A stretch of 64,000 nt of DNA, from assembly GCF_026151205.1 (NCBI RefSeq), contig NC_087072.1:8480084-8544083 (forward strand), in the 5' to 3' direction. The translations under genes were made by a program, and so were the position numbers. The notes under the pieces were generated by a model, which worked only from the letters and a program-made list of their open reading frames with translations, did not search any database and was not told the DNA's origin. Source of the stretch: Bolinopsis microptera (Eukaryota; Ctenophora; Tentaculata; Lobata; Bolinopsidae). Positions 55,911 through 64,000 of this stretch are shown piece after piece. Each line of letters opens with the position of its first letter. Positions within the stretch are counted from its first letter, which is position 1.

Positions 55911-58790
55911 CTATCCATCATAATGCCTCTCCATATGCTTTGTAAACTTTGTAATGATAATAGTCATGGGAAGTGCTAGGAATATCACACCCGTCATGAT
56001 AGCTGTAACTGCCACAAGCTTTCCTGGAGCACTCTTTGGCACCACATCCCCGTATCCTATCCCTGTCAGAGACACAACAGCCCACCATCCTGACGCTGGG
56101 ATGGAGTTGAAGGTTTCTTCGTGAGATTCAAAGATGTAAATCATACTGCTGAAAAGAAGAGTCAGGATGCTGAACAGGCCAGCTAGCATCACGAGTTCCT
56201 TCCCAGAGTTAAATAAGAACTGAAATATGATGAGTAGTCCGTGAGAGTGTCTGATTATTCGGAATATTCTTGCTATTCTACACATTCTGATTACCCGAAA
56301 TACCACCAATGTTTTTACGTTCCGACCATCTATCAGTTTGACCAGCTGAGGGACGTAATACGGGAGTAAGGATACAAAATCGCAAATGTTTATCCCGTAT
56401 TTGAAGAAAGATCTAAGTCGAGGCCAGGAAAAAAGCCTCAGCGTAAAGTCGAGGGTGAAAAAGGTTTGACTGAGAATCTCCAATACAAAACACACTCGAA
56501 ACACGATGTGGTCCTTATTGGCGAAGTATGGTTTGTACCTGGGTTCAGATTCCACTACAAGGGATGAAATTGATAGCACTACCAAAATCATATCAAACAC
56601 CATCCACACCATTGATAGCTTTGAGCTCTGAGGATTGGTGAGAAACACGTATAACTTGAGCTTCAATTGCCTCAACATTGTCCATCCCGGCCCATTTATC
56701 AGAATTTTCATCATTTCATCAGCTTCTACTTTTTGGGACTTTGAAGATTGATCCACAGGTGGATCATTTAATGGAGTTTTCATTTTTAACTCAGAACTAA
56801 GTCTAAAGAAGTCGAGTTCTCGATCAAGAGCGACTTTATTTTGAGATAGTGAGAGAAAATTGGGCGGCAGGTTGATGGACCCACATTGATAAAGCTGCAA
56901 AACATACTCAAATAGGAACCTGCTCCTATTGAAAAAGTAACAATTTAAAGATCTAACATAGTACTTTTCAATGTCAGGTGATCCTAAAAGAGAGTTTGGG
57001 AGTCGTCTGACAAGCGACTTCCTAACCATGAAACACTCTCCACTAACATTGATCTCAATGACAGAATCCGGAGAATAGATTTCAGGGGCAGGGAGGGCCA
57101 GGTATCCAGTTTGAGATTCTGGTGTTGGGGAGTACTGATTATTGACAATTTTCTTGACCGTTGTCAGGGATTCGGCGGGTGATCGATAATCTATTTCTTC
57201 CAGAAACTGCTTGATGCTGTCAGGAACTTCCATTTTTATCGAGTCAAAGAGATGAGATGAATGGTAGTTTGAGAAAGGATCTGGTGTCTTGAAGTACTCT
57301 TTCCAAGACAAATACAGAGAATCAGTAGCAGAAGGAACCTGATAACTTGGTGTTTTTGTTAATTGACGTTTCAGTGGTAGGGACCGGGGGATTTCCCTAA
57401 TGTAACCAGGGGTCATACTGAAAAGAGGCCCTCTGAGTCCAGCTCTTAGAGTATGTTTAGATTTGCTGGTCAGGTTATCCTGCGAACGTATCACCATGAT
57501 CGATGGCTGTGAAACGACAAGCGTCGCCTTCGATTTAGTTTCAGGGGCAGAGCTTGATTTCCGTAACTCACTGCGCCGAGATCTCTCCAGTTGTAGACTG
57601 TCTGGAGCATTTGGAGCTTTTTCTGGCAGCGGTTCAAGTCGTGATAATGCCGACTCGAAAGATGCCTCAGATGGGGTCCTGAGGACAGACCTTGGTTGAC
57701 CACTCTGACGAAGATAAGCATAATCAAACCCAGTTCTGGTTTCGTTGGATGGTCCTGGTTTATTGCTGTCACTCAGCACCATATCCATAGTCGCTCTGTC
57801 AGGAGGGGAAGTGACAATGAAAACTCCTTCGTTGGAGACAAGATGTGTTCGAATGTTATTAGAGCGACACCGTCCGCCAGTTTTCTTTGGCAACGAAAAG
57901 ACAATTGGTATCTGCATCACAAATCCTGTTTTTAGAATCAGATCAGAGTCACGCTCAAGATGACATAAACAAATTGTCACAGAATCCAAAAATGTTTAAA
58001 GATGATGCGGCAGATGGTTATTTTGGAGGATGAAAAACTACAAGTGCATTAAGTGACGGCCGTGGCGTTTAAATCGAATCAAAGACTGACACTTACCAAC
58101 GAAAACATCCAAAATAACCTAATGAACTCATCGGTTGGGTAAGCAGTCACCACCGACTAGCACGTGTTCCATAGTATGACGACAAATCAAATTTCCTTTC
58201 CTTTTACTGGGCTGTGGCACGGATAAATGATATTTAGAGTAAAAAATTAGCACTGTACTAGTTTAAGGTGAAAATCGGCTCCTTTTACATCGCGGCGTCT
58301 GCAGAATACGGTTGTTTTTAATTACCAGGAGTGGATTGTATCTCAGGCATTTCCTTGTACTTAAGGATGACGGTGGGAATTTCTCAATAATTTGATTAAA
58401 TTATTGTGCAATGACAATAATACATATCGAGAAGGTGGTTGATGAAGCAGGACCACTTCATTAAAAAATTTTTAACTTGTGAGAGTATCACTTCAGAATG
58501 GACCTGTAATTAAATTCCAAATTCTCATTGCATTCGCTCATATAAATTAACAAGACTGTTATTTTGAAACCCCGCTAAGAATTTCCATGGTTTTCTGTAG
58601 CAGTTTTCGTTTTTAGGTTTTAGGGAAATTATATTTAAACAAATTATATTTAAACAAACTTCAAGAAAACCGAAATGCAAGGACGACTTTACGGGTTAGA
58701 TATCCGTATTTCGTAAGAAAAAATAAAGCTAAAAGAAAACAAGAACTCACCTCTTCGTGTGAATATTGTGTGGGAAATCGTCTGAAACAT
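55911..58790 (-). CDS. Shaker-type voltage-gated K+ channel subunit with atypical filter and S6 hinge
   Basis: The main exon is 57925-55911. A 40-bp upstream exon 58790-58751 (ATG directly after an AG, donor GAGAG|GTGAG) joins in phase, giving 684 aa; otherwise translation starts at the ATG at 57917 (668 aa). Order: long Ser/Pro-rich N-terminus (~1-295); T1/BTB tetramerisation domain (~303-390, INVSGECFMVRKSL, LPNSLLGS, YFFNRSRFLFEYVL); S1 (~449-472); S2 (~489-512); S3 with NICDF; S4 with six regularly spaced Arg (FRVIRMCRIARIFRIIRHS); S5; pore; S6. Two departures: the filter reads TGIGYGD where Kv channels have T(T)VGYGD, so the conserved Thr is Gly; and the S6 hinge reads ALPMT instead of PxP, as in vertebrate silent KvS subunits. 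Only ~11 residues follow S6. It acts in the plasma membrane, probably as part of heterotetramers. Confidence 0.95.
57926..58750 (-). other. Probable first intron of the Kv gene
   Basis: GT-AG intron in minus orientation between the 40-bp exon and the main exon. If the 40-bp exon is not used this is promoter/5' flank. Otherwise featureless. Confidence 0.5.
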
Positions 58791-58935
58791 CTGAAAGTTA
58801 ATAAGTTAATAAGGGTAGTTTAATTCTTTGATTAACATCATGATAGTTTTATGGATCCTGTCAAAATCCACTTTTTGGATACACCTTTAATTTTAGCACA
58901 CAATAAAAAATGTAACCTACTTTAATGAGGTAATA

Positions 58936-59040
58936 CCTCTTATTTTATTTAAAGGTTTTATTTATTTTATTTAAAGGTTTTATTTAAAGGTTTTATTTAT
59001 TTTATTTAAAGGTTTTATTTATTTTATTTGAAGGTTTTAG
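58936..59040 (+). repeat. A/T-rich tandem repeat (TTATTTAAAGGTTT-type)
   Basis: The phrase TTTATTTAAAGGTTTTA recurs about five times with variable TTATTT inserts, upstream of the Kv gene. Confidence 0.8.
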
Positions 59041-59358
59041 TTTAATTAATTCGTCCAACAGTCTTGCTGCTAGAAGAAATATTAACTTTCAACAAATACG
59101 ACATGCAGCTATAAATAAACAGTTGCCCAATCATTTAACACTGATATGTTGTATTATTACCAGCCAACAAACGGATTCATTATTTTGTTCAACTCGATTA
59201 AAATCCTAATTCTGACGACAGAATTTTTACTCTAAAAAGTGGAACATGAGGTGTTGTTGGGGTTATTTTAGCGCCTCCCCTTCCACGGAATGTTGCCCCC
59301 GGATTCACACAGGGGCATGATATGCAGGGTCCGTCGTAATTAACATTTCCTTCTATTA

Positions 59359-59736
59359 GGGGGGGAGCCAAGTGGATATTTGTAGATTAATGTAGAATGG
59401 ATAATCCACGAAAAAAGTGGATGACATTCTACAAATTTATACATTTATCTCCAAAAATTCAGTAGAATTTCTGGGCACATATTTGAGATTACATTTTTTG
59501 TAGATAAATGTAGATATTTGTAGATTATTGTCAATAGATAATTCACGAAAATTCTACAAATTCTACAAATTTATACATTTATCTCCAAAAATTCAGTAGA
59601 ATTTCTGGGCACATATTTAAGATATACATTTTTTGTAGATAAATGTAGATATTTGTAGATTATTGTAATGGATAATTCACTAAAAAAGTGGATGACATTA
59701 TCCAAATATCTACAAATATCCACTTGGCTCCCCCCC
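59359..59736. mobile_element. hAT-like foldback MITE with internal duplication
   Basis: Ends GGGGGGAGCCAAGTGGATAT / ATATCCACTTGGCTCCCCCC, flanked by the direct repeat TCTATTA(G) (59352-59358 and 59737-59743): 7 or 8 bp depending on how the terminal G/C run is assigned. Inside, a ~165-bp block containing CAGTAGAATTTCTGGGCACA is present twice in direct orientation. Confidence 0.82.
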
Positions 59737-61994
59737 TCTATTAGTGTTCCCCTCGCTTTGGTCCGTGATTGGTTTATTCTGTCACGTGACGTTCTGTCTA
59801 CGCTATGATCGGTCTAGTTATAATTATAGTGATACGGGGAAAGAGGAGATTGGGCACCCAGGGGAGGAAATTTGTTGGAATTTGGATATAATCCAGTTTT
59901 ATAGTTATTACCCAAAATACGTTGATTAACTGATAGTGATACAAGCAAACTCGATGGACAGCTCCCGAAGAACACCGTACTTAACACCAGAGGGAGAACG
60001 ATAAAGTTTGAAAATACACCAATAAATCTACTCTTGGGGAAAACACCTTTATTGTTTGACACAAATCATCAGATTCAAAATGGTAGTAAAGTTGACACTT
60101 GAATATTTGTTTAATAAAGTTTAAGTAGCCCAAATTAAACTACTCTTAATTAAAAGTGGAAATTATACATCTTTCTCGTATTGGGACATCAAAAAGTGGG
60201 ACGTCGTAAAATCAGGAATCAAAATCGCCAATATTTTCTCGGTATCTTTGACCAGCATACAAAAACATCAAGAATTTTAGCGGGTTAAGAAGGTTGAAAA
60301 TGAGTTTAATGAGGACACACCTCGAGATTGGAGGAGCAGAGGAAATTGATTTTTAGAAAGTATGAACAGAACTTTCACCATTGATCCAATCATATTAATT
60401 ACCAATAGTAAATTTTGGGTTGGGTGGTAGATTACCACCAAAAGTTCAAAAGTGAAATATATTGAACCATCGCAAATATTGTGAACACTGTGGGTTTCGA
60501 TATCGCTTCTTGTTTTTCACACCGATGAGAAACCAAAATGTATTTGTTTAAACAGTATTTTCGAGGTATGGGACATAGTGTTCAGGCTTATAATACACTT
60601 GTACTAAACATTTGGATTCAATAATTAAGTCTATTAGGGATTTCCATATTTCTAGCTTTGCATTACCTTCTTTTTTGCTCTTGACACGATCTTAAGTTTA
60701 TCTTGTCTAATCTAGTCTTAATTTGGCCACTTTTCATATCGGATCATCCTAAGGTACGTAGTTTCACGTGTAACACTGTTGTATGTAACGAACCACAGTT
60801 CTTTTAGCAGACCACACATTGCAAATAATCTCGAATAAATGTACTTAAAAATAACTGCAGGCTAAATGATAAGCTGCTAATAATACATTATTTCATCGTA
60901 TGAGTCAACTCCAGGCTCTGGAGTAAATTGATACAACAATAACGTGCAGTTCTTATCTCTCTTCTTCTTCATCCTACTTTCATAGACCTTAATCTTAATA
61001 TGGAACTTAAAAATACTTGGTACGGCGATGAAAATGGCAATATTTACCCCCGATACGGTTTTACTACATTCAAATCTTTGTGGATTCGAACCTTTATGAA
61101 TTGAATTTTTGTTGAAGGGAAATCATAAAGAGCTAGAAATTTGGTAACTACTTTTTAATGGAGTCACCCCCGAGACAAACCCTTTAACTAGGTGACGATT
61201 AAATTGACCAGAAAGACTCGTTAAACAGTCCAGCGGTGAGACTGCGACGAAAAACACGGAATCATTGTGGAGTCTGGATACATTGTCGTTTTTGTGGTAA
61301 TTATAAAGAACCTTTCACAATCACAGGAAGTTGGAGGAATGTAACAAGCAAAATTGTGATTTATGGGATCCGCGCGTGTGAAACCGGAGGAAACTAAAAA
61401 CTCGTTGCCAGACTTTATGTTATTTTCTAGTAGTAGTTGACAGTTGTGTCATCCGACTATAAAGTTCAAAATAATATGCGCATCTGCCTCCCTTTTTTAA
61501 TTTGTCGTACACTTGGTCAAGTAAACTAATTAATAAAATATCATTGTCAAACAATTCAAACTCCAATTTCTGGACTCCAAATAAATTTCAAAACATCGAG
61601 TGCCCACCGATTTCTCGACGGATTATCGAAAGTATATTATGTAAGCTGTATATTCCCGAAACGATTTTCGTTCAAATTGGGCAATATAGACATTAGACAT
61701 GCCCAAAACGGGCATTTTGTGATTTAGCAAAAATCACATTTTTTTTGCAAAGTGAGTTGTTTTTATGATTTTTTATGAGTGTCAAAATTCTAGGAGTGAA
61801 CATGTTTTAAATTGAGACAATGTATTGGTTGGTAATAAAATGTTAAATAGATTAATAATATAATACTTCAGAATACAACAAATTACTCAATAAAATAATG
61901 TGTAATGTGTTGGGCATAAGGTTAGTTACGCATAAGGTTAGTTAGGAGTTAATTCGTGAAGTGACATCGAATCATGAGATTTGGAACCAGGAGA
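59737..61994. other. Gene-free AT-rich region
   Basis: No exon, transposon end or RNA gene that I can support. A short direct repeat GCATAAGGTTAGTTA occurs at about 61914 and 61930. Confidence 0.4.
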
Positions 61995-62290
61995 ACATTG
62001 ATCAATTGTTGAGACAATCTATATTGGACAACAGCTCATTAGGGTAAAGGAAAATATTTCTACGAACATAGTGATAGTGAAAAACTTATACAAAGGATAC
62101 CACAATGCTGGGAACATACCTCAACCTCTAAGTCGTCCACAAAACGCCACTGAGCTGCAAAATTATGCCACTACTCGATAGATCTGAAGATGTAAAGTGA
62201 TTTAAACCTCATTCAGTCCGATAACCATAATATGCCAGAACCACGTGCCTAAGAACAACTTGTTCACTTGAAGAACCGTGGAAATTTCTG
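61995..62290 (+). repeat. Dispersed repeat R1, copy 2
   Basis: Colinear with 41735-42100 but shortened by small deletions at several points. Confidence 0.8.
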
Positions 62291-62433
62291 GATACTACGA
62301 AAAAATACCCATTGTAATTCAGGAGTGTCTGCTTTATACTCGGACGATGAGCCCTCGCTCCTCAGTCCCCACAAAAGATAATCTTTAGAATTATAAAACA
62401 CGTGAAAAGCAGTCTTTATGTCGGTCGTGTTAC

Positions 62434-62690
62434 GGCCAGGTAGCGCAGTTGGTTAGCCAGCTTTGCAATCGTGAGGTTGCGGGTTCAAATCCCACTGCCT
62501 GCCTGGTCGTGGGGTGAGTGTCGTTGACATTCAGCTAAGGATCGTGAGTGGTCTATGCAGCCCCCCGGTCTACTCAGCCGAATACTCGAGAAATCGGGTG
62601 TGAGGGTTAAATGAGGAGCTGCACATTGCAGCAAAGTCTCGGGCGAAGAAAGTATGGTACACACTACCTTAACCGTCACTGGCTAAAAAC
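62434..62690 (+). mobile_element. tRNA-derived SINE
   Basis: A Pol III type-2 promoter: A box TAGCGCAGTTGG (62441-62452) and B box GGTTCAAATCC (62482-62492), about 30 bp apart. GGCCAGG at 62434-62440 can pair with CCTGGTC at about 62502-62508 like a decayed acceptor stem, but extra bases break the tRNA fold. A ~180-bp non-tRNA tail follows. The 3' end is not sharply defined and I found no clear target duplication. Confidence 0.8.
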
Positions 62691-62804
62691 AAATCCTTCG
62701 GCTTCCTGTAATTGGCTGGTTGCACTTGTGTAACAATATGGCTGTTGGAATACTCCGAAGTAAAATAAGTGTCTAGATAAAAAAGTGTGCTCCTTACCCC
62801 TTAG

Positions 62805-62968
62805 GCATCGTTCACACATTACGTAATCATTTTTGGAACATTTTTACCCCCCCCCCCCCCCTCCGTAATTAGTTTTACACATGGCTTTTGTGTCAAAATT
62901 ACACTATCGTAATCATTCGGAACCCCCCCCCCCCCCCTCAGCTGATTACATAATATGTGAACGACCCC
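62805..62968. mobile_element. MITE family M2, full copy with C-run interior
   Basis: The inverted ends GCATCGTTCACACATTACGT and (complement of the right end) GGGGTCGTTCACATATTATG are flanked by TTAG on both sides (62801-62804, 62969-62972). The interior has two C runs of about 14 around a TGTGTCAAAATTACACTATC centre. A partial copy lies at 23675-23799. Confidence 0.75.
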
Positions 62969-62972
62969 TTAG

Positions 62973-63197
62973 TCTCTAGCTTTGTTATCAAAACACGTGT
63001 TAGGACTATCTCCCAAGTTATTCAAGTAAGGGAGGGATTGGCAACTTGGATATATTGGAACACATTGTAAGGTACAATGTTATTTTGGAGATACATCCGT
63101 ATTCCGATGGCACTCTCCCTAAAAATCACTATGAATACTAGAAATAACGTTTATAGATTAAATATAGAAGTCCTGATACAACCCTAGTTCTAACTTG
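62973..63197. other. Spacer
   Basis: No feature recognised. Confidence 0.4.
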
Positions 63198-63306
63198 GAT
63201 TGTATCGAATTGTATCGAATTGTATCGAAGTGTATCGATTTGTATCGATTTGTATCGATTTGTATCGATTTGTATCAATTTGTATTGGATTGTATCGAAT
63301 TGTATC
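63198..63306 (+). repeat. 10-bp minisatellite (ATTGTATCGA)n, ~11 copies
   Basis: Tandem copies with A/T variation at one or two positions; creates spurious minus-strand ORFs rich in a repeated YKSIQIDTNR-like peptide. Confidence 0.95.
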
Positions 63307-64000
63307 AACCCTGTGGTTATTATCAAAGTGTATATTATGATCTCTGGCAAGGACAATATAATAATTAAATAGCATCAAAAACATTATCAAGAAGAGCAAA
63401 CTAGCACTGAGGGGTTGATCATCAAGAAGGTATGGTCTATGGAAGACTATTGTTCTTAAAGTTAGCGTTAGGGTATTTCAGGAATTTGTCATATCATTGT
63501 ATGATATCATTGTTTATCTTTTAGCTGATATGAAGTACGATTTGAGCACGTACGTCTGTGTAAGACTGCTGTCCTCAAGTCTCCTCTGATCTGCAACTAT
63601 TTAACAAGTGCCAGTTGAAACAATAGAAGGTGTTGCCACAAAATCTACAGAGTATCGATTGAGATTCACAAACAAAGGGGAACAACAAAACTGTAAAACT
63701 TTGCAGCTTTGCCATCAAAGTTATAGTGCAGATCCGAAGGGTGCAGCTCTGTGGATCGAGCGAGGGACTGCTAAATAATCTAAGAGGACCTCTGAATTAT
63801 CATCTGAACTCTACCCTGGCTCTTTAAAACCATTTCTAATAACATTGATGACATTCAATTGTACTTTAAAGCAATTCGCCTTTGTGTACGATAATTATTG
63901 AGCTGCACAACAAAACTGATTTACAGTTTCAGCAGTGACTGAGAACATCAGGCATCCTGCAGCTCACGTATGACAATGATCACGTGCCACCATTCACCAA
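63307..64000. other. Right edge of the window, no gene recognised
   Basis: AT-rich, no exon or repeat that I can support. Confidence 0.4.

Noticed and set aside
57463-57963. Plus-strand ORFs over the Kv N-terminus
   Set aside because: Shadows of the real minus-strand reading frame, which carries the conserved domains downstream.
62434-62508. A functional tRNA gene
   Set aside because: A and B boxes are good, but extra bases between the T arm and the acceptor strand and a broken anticodon arm rule out a normal cloverleaf; a SINE explains it better.
63138-63399. Minus-strand ORFs with repeated YKSIQIDTN peptide
   Set aside because: Translation of the ATTGTATCGA minisatellite; no flanking coding signal.

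Overview
The window is AT-rich DNA from an animal nuclear genome. It carries spliced genes with GT-AG introns, a Shaker-type potassium channel, a SAP30BP/HCNGP homologue, an SFI1-type centrin-repeat protein, non-LTR retrotransposons, a Penelope-like element and a tRNA-derived SINE. Nothing looks bacterial or viral. I suspect an early-diverging marine invertebrate (ctenophore or cnidarian), but the sequence alone does not settle this.

Layout. 1-3198 (+): 3' part of an SFI1-like gene, running in from outside the window. 3550-5948 (+): a complete four-exon SAP30BP homologue; its third intron holds a TA-flanked MITE. 6526-10421: an apparently intact Penelope-like retroelement with long terminal inverted repeats and a 9-bp target duplication. 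11635-21685 (-): a ten-exon major-facilitator transporter that I could assemble completely (489 aa, every splice phase consistent). Its 6.7-kb first intron holds foldback elements, a 5'-truncated LINE with a 15-bp target duplication, and an intronless + strand ORF (19703-20566) with an LRAT/NlpC-P60-like His...Asn-Cys signature. 21.7-55.6 kb is essentially gene-free and made of mobile DNA: LINE remnants, an RT pseudogene split by a Mutator-like foldback element (39396-40810, 9-bp TSD), hAT-like and Tc1-like foldback MITEs, minisatellites, dispersed repeats and a roughly 155-bp-periodic satellite-like array. 55911-58790 (-): a Shaker-type Kv subunit with an altered selectivity filter and an altered S6 hinge. 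58.8-64 kb: more MITEs, a tRNA-SINE and a 10-bp minisatellite.

The host genes are unrelated housekeeping or membrane functions (centriole/centrin scaffold, splicing/transcription cofactor, small-solute transporter, K+ channel subunit) with no sign of a shared pathway. The most unusual items are the nested LRAT-like ORF, the Kv subunit lacking both the filter threonine and the PxP hinge, the long-TIR Penelope element, and the dense set of palindromic elements, one of which sits at the apex of a 171-bp inverted duplication with a single mismatch. Coordinates of introns and repeats were worked out by eye.
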